Below, piece by piece: positions 11,148-22,481 of a stretch of DNA of 64,000 bases. Position 1 is the stretch's first letter. Every line of letters starts with the position of its first letter. The stretch comes from Corbicula japonica (Eukaryota > Mollusca > Bivalvia > Venerida > Cyrenidae): positions 1-64,000 of the forward strand of contig JAZAYU010000946.1 in the NCBI GenBank assembly GCA_038501625.1, read 5' to 3'. A model generated the notes under the pieces. It made no database searches and was not told where the DNA came from. It was given only the letters and a program-made list of their open reading frames with translations. Position numbers and translations under genes: made by a program.

Positions 11148-12600
11148 TTAGTGTGCAAAAAAGATCAGTCTTGTAAATTTAGTGAAAATGAAATAGACGG
11201 TCTACCAAAATTTTCAAAATACCGATCTAGAAGACAAGTGGTTTTAGCTAAAACCAGTTCCCTATGGTTTTAGTTTTTATTAGTAACATTTATATTTAAA
11301 TTGTCCAGCGTCGTTTTGCTATCATAGAAATTGGGAGTTTTTCCTGAAAAATCGGTAGAACATGCAACAGACAAAATTTATTCGGCGATACGATGTCCTA
11401 AAGCCATAAAAAGAAAATCTCACCTTTAAATTATAATGTAAGAAAGATTTTGAATAAGCCACAGAGATGAGAAGAGTTTTTGTACATATATATCTCTAAT
11501 ATTATATTATACACTTGTCAAAAGTTCTAAGTGTACACATTTTTAATGTTGAATATCTCAGAGTAATTTATCATAATTAAAAGAAAGTTTGACAATATGT
11601 TAAATAAGATCAAACAATAATAATTATTTAAAAATGATGCATTTGTTTTAAGTATTACGTCATCTACGTCGACATACGGTATTTATGCGTAATCCCCGTG
11701 CGGCAATCGAAATTGACCTTTGTACAACCAATTTTGTTGTCCACATGTTCAAAACTAAGGAATGTTTGACGACTGAAGACCACGAAAGTTCCGTCAAAAT
11801 GCTTTTAACTGGAATATTTTTAAATTTATTATAAAAACATCCTAATGTCTTTCGTAAATGCAAAAGAAATGCCTCATTCTTGCATATTTTACCGTTATAA
11901 GAAAAAAATAAATTATATTATTTGCTAGATTGATTACGTTGCTCACGTTGAACGTTGACGTTACTCACTAACGTCATGAAATATTTGCGTAAAAGAACGT
12001 AAAAAACGAAAATTACCGGTCTATTTTATCGAAATAAATACATTTTTTTTTCTTTTGGAAAGGCTGTTAAACACCTATCATAGAGAATCGCATCGTTCCA
12101 AATCACTAGACCACTCAAAAACCTTTTGCACAAACCAATGTAAGGGAAAAAAGAATTTTCTCCTTGACATTCACGTTAACACGCTATGGATAAAACAGAG
12201 AAGAGTGTGTTGGCTCATCGTGCCTAGCAGACCATTACGAAGCTACAATAGAATGACAAAACATAACATGTCTTTGACTTTTACATCAAATTCTGTTGAT
12301 ACAAAGATGAGAAACTGATCACAACTGATAGGGAATGCAATGATTATTTATTTGAGAATTGCTTTTTGTGTACCAGTTAGCTAAACTTGTTCTTATTTTT
12401 AAATTGCGCTAAGATGATTCATAATTTATTGTGTGGGTTAATAGAATATTGATAATCCTTCATTGTTATTTACATTGTACAATATTTTGAAAGATTCAAA
12501 TAGTTCGGAAAATCAACATTTATTAAGTGTGCACTTATATCTTTTGAGTAGTGTAGATAAACATGTTCAAAAACTCTTCTTATCCCTGTGGAATAACCAT
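11148..12600. other. Unannotated region with unassigned open frames
   Basis: Frames of 60-90 codons occur (11660-11863 minus, 12055-12318 plus), but none shows a domain, and base use matches the surroundings. A host exon cannot be excluded. Confidence 0.4.
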
Positions 12601-12624
12601 TAACTACGTCATGTTGATAGGACA

Positions 12625-12740
12625 AAACCGGTGCGGTGCATCAATGGTCGAATTCATCTGTACGACCGTTTGATTAAATGTAAAATCGGTGCGGTTCATA
12701 TTTCTAGGACTTGATCGGTGCGGTGCAACAATGGTCAAAC
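12625..12740 (+). repeat. Degenerate ATCGGTGCGGTGCA direct repeats
   Basis: (A/T)CCGGTGCGGTGCATCAATGG near 12629 recurs in shortened form near 12683 and 12714 (ATCGGTGCGGTGCAACAATGG, given as 12714-12734), leading into the palindromic modules. Confidence 0.6.
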
Positions 12741-13192
12741 ATTGTCTGTGTCCGCGATTTTTCACTCACCAAAGATATCGTTGGGTATATTCCATACCTC
12801 CGTGTCCGTCCGACGTGGAACGGACACGGAGGTATGGAATATACCCAGCGATATCTTTGGTGAGTGAAAAATAGCGGAAACGGACGCGGAAGCGGACATG
12901 GACACGGAATACGCATCACGGAACTATGGAATACTGGTGCCTTAGGCTGCTATTCCATGGTTCCGTGATGCGTGATCCGTGTCGGCATCCACGTCCGTGT
13001 CCGCGATTTTTCACTCACCAAAGATATCGTTGGGTATATTCCATACCTCCGTGTCCGTTCCGCGTCCGTGTTCGCGATTTTTCACACCAAAGATAACGTT
13101 GGGTTTTATACCTCCGTGTCCGTTCCACGTCGCGGACACGAACACGGACGCGGAACGGACACGTACACTGAGGTATGGATAAGCGGCCTAAG
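12741..13192. repeat. Nested palindrome built of alternating CGTGTCCGCGATTTTTCACT modules
   Basis: The module contains CGATTTTTCACTCACCAAAG, ATATCGTTGGGTATATTCCA and TACCTCCGTGTCCGT. Orientation alternates: plus 12745-12812, minus 12819-12934, plus 12951-13062, plus 13063-13128 (shortened), then a minus GTCCGTTCCGCG-type segment to 13185. The minus 12819-12934 module pairs with both neighbours, so two large hairpins compete. The outer words CTTAGGCTGCTATTCC and GGATAAGCGGCCTAAG look like TIRs of a 250-bp MITE spanning about 12942-13192. Confidence 0.8.
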
Positions 13193-14719
13193 TCTCCTGT
13201 CATTTGTTAGGTGCTGCAGACAACACGGCCTGGTCCTAGATCACAGAGAGCGCCTCACACACCTATGCAAATTTACCCTCTAGAAAGCGTGTCCAGGGAA
13301 TTTTCTCTTCTCTATTACATTTAATGTATATCGACCCCTCACCTAATGGAAAGACCTAATAAGCTTGGTCAGACAACAGCTGCATGTTCCAGTTCTTGAC
13401 TGGTGAACTCAAACTGCAACAGTTCGGGTACTGTGTTCTGCTGGTGTGTTTATTGTGATTAGCAATTTGACAAACAAACTACAACAATTAAAAAGACAAA
13501 CAAATAATATGGCCTTTGAATACATTTATTAATAAATGTATAAATGTGCGATTTGTCAGCAATAAGTGTGCTAAATTTCAAACCCATCCTCCAATCAAAA
13601 ATGAAAAATGAGTCTTGTATATGTTCACTTATTCTAAATTTTACACTTAATCTAAATCTATATCAAATGCTGCAGTATTTCTAGTGAAAAGTGAAAATGT
13701 CCATACTTTTTGACAATATTTGACAATCATTATTACTTATATTTTTGTTATGAGAAAACAAATATATATTCCTCATGGTGTTACAGTACAGCTTAACAAA
13801 AAGACAATACTTTAACATGTTTAAGATATACCATAATATACATGTTCAGTCTTTTAAAAATCCGATTCCACTTTTAGAGAAGATAGCTTGCTCAACTATT
13901 CCAATCACATCAGTATACAATTATTTCAAATAAATTTCTTTTTAAAATAATTATATTTTTGATATAATTCATTTAAAGACAGTAAATAATTTAAAAAGTA
14001 TCAAAAGTATTCCAAACATCCATGTGAATTATAAAAACAAGTTTTAAGTAAAGAATTATTTATTAAAGGGAAATAACTGAAAACTATTTTAGGAAGAGTT
14101 TATATAGAACATGTGTAAGTTATTGACAGTAAACATTTATACAATCAATGCAGCTCTAGCTTTATTTATAAAATTAGGGAAATAATATGCACTTACACGA
14201 TTTATTTTGTTGTTATATTTATTCTGACGTTTCGATTCAAATAATATTCATCAGGGAATAACAACAGCCTTATTTATATTAATTACTAGTAATAAGTACA
14301 TGTAACAATTTAAGTCAAAATATTTTCAAGTTATAGCTCTTGTTGGCAGTAAAATACCTCATGCTGAAAGTAATTTAGTTTTAGATTTGTTTAAATTTCT
14401 TACAAATGTAAAAAAAACACTCAACACAAATCTACGAAAAAGGATATAACCTTAAAACTAAAATGCCCATTTCAAGGGAAAATGGGTAAACCTTTTTCAA
14501 AATGATTGTGGAAGTTGGCTTATGGTTCACGTTCAAAATGACAAATATTATGATGGTGAAAATATTCCAGGTTTCAACATGTTAAAGTCGATGTCTTCAG
14601 CCATAAAAGCTATGAACCAAATGCATAAAAAATCGGAAAATATCAGTGAAAAGTGGACATAACCTGAAAAACATCATTGCCCTCTGATCAGGATTTGCAC
14701 TCAGTCTGTTTGATTTTTG
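13193..14719. other. AT-rich unannotated region
   Basis: No gene or clear repeat seen. A CCCTGATGA...CGAAACGTCAG motif lies on the minus strand at 14208-14266; it was considered as a ribozyme and not accepted. Confidence 0.5.
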
Positions 14720-14812
14720 ATTCATTAGATTATTTCTGATCAAGATGTGACAAGTGCAGATCCAGATCAGACAGCATGGATGTGAAGGCTGATCTGGATC
14801 TATACTGGTTGC
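14720..14812. repeat. Dispersed palindrome TGTAGATCCAGATCAG, copy 1
   Basis: GTGCAGATCCAGATCAGACA and its inverted partner GGCTGATCTGGATCTATACT flank a short loop, preceded by ATTAGATTATTTCTGATCAAG, of which ATTAGATTATTTCTGAT recurs at 51160. One of five copies in the window. Confidence 0.75.
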
Positions 14813-15179
14813 ACATGCATAAAAAATACTTGAATATATAACTTGAACAGCAAGTTTGAGAACATATGTAATACATAAATTACAAGAGAAAAAATACTGT
14901 ATTAAAGTTCAATTTTCCTTTCAACTGGAAACTGTGTTTGGAAAGCACATATAACTTGTAGCGAAGTTTGTCATGATACCATATTTAAAATGATAGCAGA
15001 GTGTTAAAACTGAAACTAAAATCACAAGTTGCTCTAAAAATGGAAATAACTTGATGGTGCCAAAACCTGTACATGAAAAATTTAACATAAAAATCAAGTA
15101 ATTTAAAAGTAACTTTTAATTTAAGATAATCAAGTACACAATTTTGCAATATTTTACAGTATTAAATACTTGAGGCATA

Positions 15180-15732
15180 TGATTGAAATTGAGAAATATC
15201 CAACTTGCCCAAACAGTTTAACCATTTATCTCAACCCTTATTCACCCTGTACAAAATGGGAAGATAACACCAGAAATAACGTAGCCAGAGTTATGTAACT
15301 TGTAAGGGTCATGACATGTGCACCGTTTAATAAGTGTGTAAACTGTCATGCCAATGCTCTTTGTATTTATTGAGAAATATCCAACTTGCCCAAACATGTT
15401 AACCATTTCTCTTTAAGTACATAATAAAGAGATAACCTCAGAAAAAAACAGTCTGAGTTACTTAATTTGTAAGGGTCATGACAGGTGCAATGTTTAGTAA
15501 ACTTTCATGCCAACGCTCTTAATAGAAATTGAGAAATATTCAACTTGTGGAAACAGGTTAACTGTTTCTCCAAGTACAAAATGGAGAGATAACACCAGAA
15601 ATAAGGTACCCATAGAATGTAACTTATCAGGGTCATGACATGTGAACTGTTAGGCAAGTGTGAAAACTTTAATACCAATGCCCTTTATAGAAATTGAGAA
15701 AATCCAACTTGCCAAAAAAGGTTAACTGGATG
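15180..15732 (+). repeat. About 165-bp tandem satellite, roughly 3.3 units
   Basis: Units begin near 15188, 15370, 15526 and 15690 with ATTGAGAAATATCCAACTTG. They continue through GTTAACCATTTCTC, AAGATAACACCAGAAATAA and GGGTCATGACATGTG. Unit length varies between about 155 and 185 bp. Confidence 0.85.
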
Positions 15733-15768
15733 GATGTACGTCCGTATGGATAGACGGACAGACGGATG
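15730..15768 (+). repeat. GGAC/GGAT short tandem repeat
   Basis: Degenerate GGATGGATGTAC...GACGGACAGACGGATGG run ending the 165-bp satellite. Confidence 0.7.
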
Positions 15769-16045
15769 GTTCAATTACTAGAAGCCAGGGGCATTAAAAG
15801 AAAGCAAAAATAAGACAAATATTACGAATTAACAAAAATCAGGTTGGCTTAGTGGTATGAATGTTTATTAACCTAATTCTATTATGAAAACAATACTGCT
15901 GGGCTTTATTTCTCCAAATTCCAATCTGTAAATGAATAATCATTTTTCTTTGCTAGTGGTGTTCATAAACAAAGACACTATCAATTTTCTATTACTTCGG
16001 GTATTTTCTCTCTGAAAGTGTTATCTTTTTACACAATGCAAGTGT

Positions 16046-16200
16046 GAATAGTGTAGATCCAGATCATCTGTGTCATCTTATCAGGATCTACACTGTTTGC
16101 TTTTTGGTCATTATAACCCAATACAAGAGGATAGTGTAGATCCTGATCAGATGACATAAAATTTGCCAGCTGATCTGGATCTACACTGTTAGTCCATGGA
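16046..16200. repeat. Dispersed palindrome TGTAGATCCAGATCAG, copy 2 (double)
   Basis: Two palindromic halves in a row: 16050-16095 and 16135-16190, each opening with GTGTAGATCCWGATCA and closing with its complement GATCWGGATCTACACTG. Its translated peptide (SVDPDQ-type) is not evidence of a protein. Confidence 0.85.
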
Positions 16201-16384
16201 TAAACAATCATATTCATAATCTTAACAAACGTTCAACTGTCCATTTGCTGTTGTACTTCCCTCTGATTAATAAAATCCAGTCTAAATTACAGTTACCTAC
16301 AATTTCCTGGAGTCTTTCATATTATCATAAAAAGGAGCAAACCTACAAGCCCAGCACAACAATATGTTGATCTTTTTGCTGTTA

Positions 16385-16795
16385 ATTCTGTCCATCTTTT
16401 TCTGAGTTGCAGTTAACCCTCTGTCCATCTCTATTTGAGTTGCAGTTTATCCTTGTCCATCTCTATCCGAGTTGCAGTTCATACTATCACCATCTCTATC
16501 TGGGTTGCATTCAATCTTCTCTACATCTCTATCTGCAGTTCCACGTTCATCTCAATCTGGGTTGCAGTTAATCCTCTGTCAATCTCAATCTGAGTTCAAA
16601 TTAATCAATGTCCAGTTCAATCTGATTTGAAGGTAATCCTTTGTCAATCTATATCTGAGTTGCAATTAATCGATGTCTAGTTCAATCTGATTTGAAGTTA
16701 ATCCTCTGTCAATCTCAATCTGAGTTGCAATTAATCAATGTCCAGTTCAATCTGAGTTGCAGTTAATCCTCTGTCAATCTATATCTGAAAATAAC
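16385..16795 (+). repeat. Minisatellite, about 33-45 bp unit
   Basis: More than ten degenerate units of TCTGAGTTGCAGTTAATC followed by CTCTGTCAATCTCAA or ATGTCCAGTTCAA. The 3' half alternates two unit types, giving a higher-order period of about 85-100 bp. Confidence 0.85.
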
Positions 16796-16884
16796 AACAA
16801 CAAAAAAGCTTGGTTTTAAATTGTATTTAATACACCTTATTTTGTGCTAATCTGCAAAACATGAGCATATTCATGTAACAAGGG

Positions 16885-16980
16885 TTCTGAAAAATCCATA
16901 CATCGGAACCAAGAATTGAACCAGGTACCACCCACATGCCAGGCCAGCGCTCTACTATGTCGCCATAAGAGCTAAAACTA
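16885..16980 (-). mobile_element. tRNA-derived SINE head (candidate)
   Basis: On the minus strand, TGGCGACATAGTAGAGCGC resembles a Pol III box A/D-arm and GGTACCTGGTTCAATTC resembles box B/T-arm, with spacing close to that of a tRNA. The upstream strand lacks a clean acceptor stem, so it is SINE-like rather than a functional tRNA gene. No tail or target duplication identified. Confidence 0.5.
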
Positions 16981-17104
16981 TGGCAAACTATTACAAGTTC
17001 AGTACTAACACATCCATAGCAGGGTTACAAATACATTTTTTCTGTTCCATATCAACCATTTCAGTAATATTATGAATACAGGCTATATTATGCACAAAAC
17101 TAAA

Positions 17105-17245
17105 ATAAAAGTGTTTGGCAGAACTTATATATATTGACAGCTTTAGGCAGATATTATACATTATAATATATATATCTCCAGCTTTAGGGAGACATTATGT
17201 ATAATATATTTCGTCAGCATTAGGCAGACAAGAGTAATATAAAAG
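17105..17245. repeat. TTAGGCAGA minisatellite, copy 2
   Basis: Three degenerate units of about 48 bp with (GACAGCTTTAGGCAGA), (TCCAGCTTTAGGGAGAC) and (GTCAGCATTAGGCAGAC), separated by TATTATACATTATAA-like spacers. Inverted relative of 10240-10390. Confidence 0.65.
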
Positions 17246-18233
17246 AATGTATTGCCGGGTGGAATGTGGCGGACAATGTTGAGCCAATGTGATACATCAG
17301 GGCACTAGATAAATTTTGGAATCAGTACCTGTACCCTCGGGAAGTTGATTTTTGGGACGGTTAAAAAGATGAAGTTTAAGTATGTCATATACCAGTACAT
17401 ACCTTGTTTTTGGAAAGTGTCACTCACACTTATCAATCATATTCAAATTGTTCTTGACTTTTTCTTGAACTTTTATAAACATGATAAATACTTGTCCAAA
17501 GTTAAAATTTTATTCTAAATAACTAATAACTAAAAGATGTTTCTTAAACATTAATGTGCATTTTTTGGGGGTCTCTTTTTTTAAGGATTATTTTTTCTGA
17601 GATAGGGGGAATACATAAGAGGGAATGGGCAAATATTCAGCCCTAAAAACGGCAAAACTAGTGACCTCTATATATCTATAACTAGAACGAGGGGATGAGA
17701 TACAAGAGGCTAAATTAACTTACATATTTGTTTCACAGTACTCGAGGTTGCAACATATTTATTTAATCTGAAGCCAAGTTAATCACATGACAGCATCACA
17801 CACCTAAAACAGAAATGTTACATAATGACATATATCAAATTGACAATTAGGTGTAATGACTTTGGTAAATAATATTAGCTTTGTTTATAGTGATGATGGG
17901 TATACTTAATACACATAACCTGATCTCATTAAATTTTAAAATCAAATATCATAATTTTGAGCCTTGCAACAGTTTTGACTTCCATATGTCACAATTTATG
18001 ACACAAGGCTACAAAAAGGTTTCTGGAATCATTAAATTTGTTTGCTAGGTTTGTTAACCCTTTACTCCATGGATACGGATTCTTGTCGCTTGCATTTAGA
18101 AATAGAACATTGTTTTGTATGGTAAGGGGTGTTACGGTTGTAATTGCGACCATCATTTAAATAGAAAGCCCTTTTTACACACAATTAGTTGGGCTTAGTT
18201 ACAATTACTGCATGGAAATGCCATTCATCACCT
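17246..18233. other. Unannotated region
   Basis: AT-rich, with no recognised feature. Confidence 0.5.
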
Positions 18234-18291
18234 GAGTGTAGATCCAGATCAGCTGGCACATTCATGCTGTCTGATCTGGATCTACACCTTT
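18234..18291. repeat. Dispersed palindrome TGTAGATCCAGATCAG, copy 3
   Basis: The cleanest copy: GTGTAGATCCAGATCAG (18236-18252) pairs with CTGATCTGGATCTACAC (18272-18288) around a 19-bp loop. Confidence 0.85.
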
Positions 18292-19190
18292 TACTTCTTG
18301 GTCTAAAAGAAACATTAACAATGTATAGAAATAGAATAGAATACCCATATGGTACACCAGCCCATTCTATTGGGTCCTCTTTAGAAAAATTAACCACAAT
18401 AACCTGCTTTACCTAACATGGAAAGAAGGCCCACTTCACAGTCAATGGACACTCTCCAGGCTTGAAAAGACTCTTCAGGCTTGAAAAGAGACAGTACTGC
18501 TGATCTGAAAATGTATGCACGAGCAGATTTATTATTGACAGTGTATATATTTTAAAAGATATTTTTAATATACAACATCTCACAACAAAAATTGTTACCT
18601 GAGTGAAAGTATACTATATCTTACCATATTATTATTTTTCAAAACTCAAAAGTAAAACTACAGCAAAAGTTCTGACATTACAAATGATGTTAGCTCTATA
18701 TTTAAAAAAAAACGGGGGTAATCTTGGAATGCTCAATCTCTGTTGCGGCCTGATTCGTGCCTAAAGGCGAAAGAGCAACACATTATTATTTACATAACTA
18801 AGATTCAAAAATAAATTCTCATAATATAAAAACACTAGTTCAAAATATTGTTTACAGCCATACGAAGGTGCATAACACACAATACACAATGTACACTAAA
18901 ATAGGTTTGAGATAACCTTATGAATCTAAAAGCAAACATGTTGAATTTAGCGATGTTCCAAGCTCGCAAGATATTGATGTTATTGGATGCTATAAAGTTT
19001 GTACCAGCTCATTTATAAAATGCACCTAACAGTTTAAGAGACCATTTCTTTTTTTATAAAGCAGAAAAACTAAAAGCTAATACCTGTTTGTTAACTACAA
19101 CAAAGTCCTATTTGCATAATCTGGAAGTTTCTTTAAAACTGATACATATCAAGTTTTAAACTCAAAAATTTTTCTATGGCATGTTGTCAT
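18292..19190. other. Unannotated region
   Basis: No gene or strong repeat. CTTGAAAAGA is duplicated near 18462 and 18480. Confidence 0.5.
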
Positions 19191-19235
19191 TGTTTACGGT
19201 GTATTGATCTCCATTTTGTGATGTTACGCGTGACG

Positions 19236-19243
19236 TGACGTCA
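19236..19243. promoter_or_regulatory. CRE palindrome TGACGTCA
   Basis: Full CREB/ATF-type octamer in a local CpG cluster (TTACGCGTGACGTGACGTCA). A plus-strand ATG at about 19303 opens only a short frame. A functional promoter is an inference. Confidence 0.35.
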
Positions 19244-20174
19244 TCGCAGTTCAAACACTGAAACAGACCGGGGAAGTTCTCAAACTTCATTTTGACTGTC
19301 AAAATGTTATCACCCTCGCCTTACGGAGAAGTTATTTATGATTCCAACCGATTTGTGATGTTTTGGTTAAAAACTTTAATGACTCTTTACAATCTCTTTT
19401 TCACTCTAAGATAAGCACAGTTTTACCACAACATGTTAATTGTAATACACCCCCACCCGATATAACGGATGACTAAAACACGCGAGGGATCCGGCACATG
19501 AGAGATCATTGTTCTTTATTTATAAATATAATCCGCTCTAATCACCAATTGCGGTATGTTTTAAGACTCTTCTTTATTTTCGTTGGCACGCAAGGAGTGC
19601 TGACCGGAGTGCTAATATTCACGGCTACCATGAATAAGAAATAGTAAGAAAAATAGACCTGAGGATCATATTTATTTAGTGGGTAACGATATTTTTATAG
19701 AGCTTCATTTCAGTTTTTGATAGTTTCAATCACAAGGGGTCTAACCTAAAGTAAGAAGATCGATGCTTTAAGACGGCCATTTCATGGAGAGTGGTGTCAG
19801 TTGGTGATAAAACAGCATTGTTTTGTTTACATCGACCACTAATTCAGTAACGTAAGTACATTTTCTTGTATTATAGGTATTGTTTATGAGATAACCACCT
19901 AGCCGCTTGTTTCAGACATCTGCTTCTGGTCCGTTTTTGTCTGTCCATGCAGTGGTTGAAGCGTGAAAGAAGGGATAGCGACATAGGGGTCCAAATTCTG
20001 CAATGTCTGCAGACTGATTTTGGGAGCTTTAGAGAATTAGATTTCGCCTTGCTGTGTTTGCGGGGTGCGGCAGACATTATTTAACACTTTAGACCGTTTC
20101 CTGTGCTAATAGGAGCCTCTGTGTTCATTTTTTTTACATTTAAGACGATTTCATGGAGAACCGTCTCACTTTAG

Positions 20175-20201
20175 GACCTCTAGGGTTTCGCCCTAGAGGT
20201 C
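20175..20201. other. Perfect 11-bp stem hairpin
   Basis: GACCTCTAGGG and CCCTAGAGGTC around loop TTTCG. On either strand it could form a stable RNA hairpin. There is no run of T or other sign of a terminator. Confidence 0.6.
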
Positions 20202-20668
20202 AACAGCGCGAAACAACGATGGCCTCAACGGAATTCCGTACTAGTTATTGACTAGAAAACAAGAACTCCATGTCATATTTATATACATGTACGTTTTTAT
20301 TAATCCTCCATAGTGTGACGGAAGTTGATGCCTCAGTTGCTAAATGCAAAACAGTATACGTTAAGCCGTTTGATCTGACAAGATATTTTTTTTCAATTAA
20401 CATGTTTCTGTTTTTCACACGAGTCCAAATAAAACATACAGACAGATGACGGCGCACCTTAGTGATACATGTAATGTTCTTCAAAAGTGGTGATATTAAG
20501 TCTCCGATTTTAAATAATATTTTCGGATAATTTCAGTTTCAGTTGTTTTATTGTCTATGTTTAAAAAAAAAGCACTTCTGTTTAAATTCCATATAAAACT
20601 AGCGCACAGTTGATTAACTCAATGAAAACGCCATGTTTGACATGTCCCCCGATCTTTACTTGTATACA

Positions 20669-20676
20669 TGACGTCA
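20669..20676. promoter_or_regulatory. CRE palindrome TGACGTCA
   Basis: Second full CRE octamer, within ATGACGTCACGCGCATTTCG, about 500 bp downstream (in minus-strand sense) of the candidate first exon at 21153-21177. Confidence 0.35.
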
Positions 20677-20856
20677 CGCGCATTTCGTACATCGGCATTT
20701 TAAAAATGTGAATAGACAATAGGCCTAATAAAAAATGAAATAAAACGGTTTGGAGTTATTTAATAACTGGTTATATTAACGTATTCTTTTCAAGTTAATT
20801 TTGTTTTAATGTATGAAATAACAAAGGTCATATTTTCAGTATGAGAGAAGCCGGGA

Positions 20857-20872
20857 GGGGGGGGGGGGGGGG
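20857..20872. repeat. Poly-G tract (16)
   Basis: Uninterrupted run of 16 G, a likely replication or sequencing slippage point and quadruplex-prone. Confidence 0.9.
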
Positions 20873-21152
20873 TCGTCCAAATTTGCCGTACGCTCGTGTT
20901 CCCAATGGGCATGGCTGTTTATCAATTCGGATAGGCCCATCTGCCTGAAACCCTTAGTAGTTTTACAATTAAGTATATTACCGAGACAAGCACTTTCTAT
21001 AAATGAAAATTAAGTCATTGAGATCAGCAAGTCACAAGCCCAAATCAAAGAAGTAAAACTTTCCGTTAACATATTGCACACACCACAAACCCTACCTCGT
21101 GATAATACTACTTATTATTATCTATTTAAAACCATTTTAATTTAAAACTTAC

Positions 21153-21177
21153 CTTGACAAAACTTTTGTGAAGCCAT
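21153..21177 (-). CDS. Candidate first coding exon of an unknown minus-strand gene
   Basis: On the minus strand, GAAATGGCT provides a good start context and the 25-nt stretch encodes MASQKFCQ plus one base. It is followed immediately by CAAG|GTAAGT, a near-ideal splice donor at 21152-21147. Upstream (21178-21240) is a CpG-containing block with GGCCGCGCCC and AAATGGCC, the kind of sequence seen at invertebrate core promoters. An upstream ATG at about 21216 opens a 10-codon frame that stops before this start. No second exon could be identified toward lower coordinates, so the product is unknown. A chance donor is possible. Confidence 0.3.
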
Positions 21178-21430
21178 TTCAGCATCAGTTGCAGTAAAAT
21201 GTCATGGGCGCGGCCATTTTATTTTTCACGGAAATTCCCGATGTTATCCGAGTCAGCTGAACGTCCGTTAATTTAAAAGTAGTATGAAAAATCAACAAAC
21301 CAAAATATACATATTTTTTTTAATTTTATTATTTTAAGCATAAATCGCACATCTTATTATTTCATTAAGTCCACTAAGAAATATTTAATACCGAAAATAT
21401 AAATATACATCGAATTTAAGTAAAATTACA
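21178..21430. other. Possible promoter-proximal block, then AT-rich spacer
   Basis: The first 60 bp are richer in CpG than the surroundings; the rest is AT-rich with nothing recognised. Confidence 0.3.
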
Positions 21431-21439
21431 GTATTCTCT

Positions 21440-21720
21440 ATTGTCTGCCTAAGGGCTATTTAGTATATAGGAACAAATATACATGGTCGATTTTCAATCG
21501 ATAATTATCCGACAATTGATACTTGATGTTAATGTTAAAAGGTGTAGTTCGAGGCATAAGGTTCAAATTTGACTATTTTATCAAATTTTGTAAACAGAAT
21601 CCGATTTTGTTCAATGCTGAGGGAGGCCAAAAATTAGGCAGACTTCGATTTGTCTGCCTAATTTTTTGAGTCTGCCTAAGTCTGCTTTCTACATATTTCT
21701 TGTTTGCCTAAGGCGTATGT
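21440..21720. repeat. Scattered GTCTGCCTAA words, including a hairpin
   Basis: AAATTAGGCAGACTTCG (about 21632) pairs with GTCTGCCTAATTTTTT (about 21651), followed by two further TCTGCCTAA-type words. Same family as 10240-10390 and 17105-17245. Confidence 0.55.
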
Positions 21721-21740
21721 TAGATATGTATATATATATA

Positions 21741-22481
21741 TATAGAAATTGTGGCATTTATGGGGTGTCTATATAGAACCTAAATGTGTGGTGCACTTTT
21801 AAGACCCATATGTGTGGCATATATAATATATATACTGTATAACATTTCCAAAAGAGCTTATTTGTTGGTGTTGTTGTTGCTGAAGTAGGAAAAGTAGTAG
21901 TAGGTGCAGCAACAATAGCAGTAGTAGTTGTAGTAGTAGCAGTTGTAGTTGGATATTTCATTCCCATTTAAACCCAAATGCGAGGCATATATTATATTTA
22001 TATATATTTGCCACATAAGTCGGTAGCAAATATAGATAGCAGTAGTTGCATTAGTATCAATTATCTAGAAGAATTATCTAGAAGAATATGGTTACCATAT
22101 TGTTTACTATCAATATATTTAATGTCAAGAATATTCATGTTTGTGGTCTTTTTTGTGTCAGAAGTTTCACAAAAACTCGATCAGTATATAAGATCATCAG
22201 CCAAATAAACACTAATTTACTAAATGGGCATCACTGTCAATAGAAATATTGTACATTTCTTATTATTGAATTAGTAGAAGTAGTAGTAATTGTTGTTATT
22301 GTTGTTGTTGCTGTTGACGTTGTTGTGATGTTTTTGTTATGGTCTACAGAACAACCGAGGCGTAAATGTGTATATATATATTTTCTCATTAATGAATAGC
22401 CCTGACAATGTTTGGCATTTATATTAAATATACATAGCGAAGTTAATCAATTTTTTAAATCAAAGAGATTTGGTCAATTAT
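21741..22481 (+). other. Left flank of array A
   Basis: Starts with AGAAATTGTGGCATTTATGG next to (TA)n. Its layout (GTGG...TATGGGGTGT...TAAGACCCA) loosely resembles the array head and the 38946-39325 foldback arms. It also holds CAGCAACAATAGCAGTAGTAG-like triplet sequence and a duplicated ATTATCTAGAAGA. Confidence 0.6.

Noticed and set aside
14208..14266. Hammerhead-ribozyme-like motif on the minus strand: CCCTGATGA...CGAAACGTCAG with an outer stem GTTGTTAT/ATAACAAC
   Set aside because: The two core boxes and an 8-bp outer stem are present, but the bases between the boxes do not form stem II and no stem III plus NUH cleavage site can be drawn. A covariance-model search would decide.
16029..16217. 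Frames containing SVDPDQLA-type peptides (also 56026-56217)
   Set aside because: They are translations of the TGTAGATCCAGATCAG palindrome, which reads similarly on both strands.
19871..20077. Minus-strand 68-codon frame; an overlapping frame contains SLQTLQNLDPYVA, faintly like the start of a decapping-enzyme (DCP1-type) domain
   Set aside because: The resemblance covers about ten residues, needs a frame change to continue and lacks a splice signal at the break. Not enough to call.
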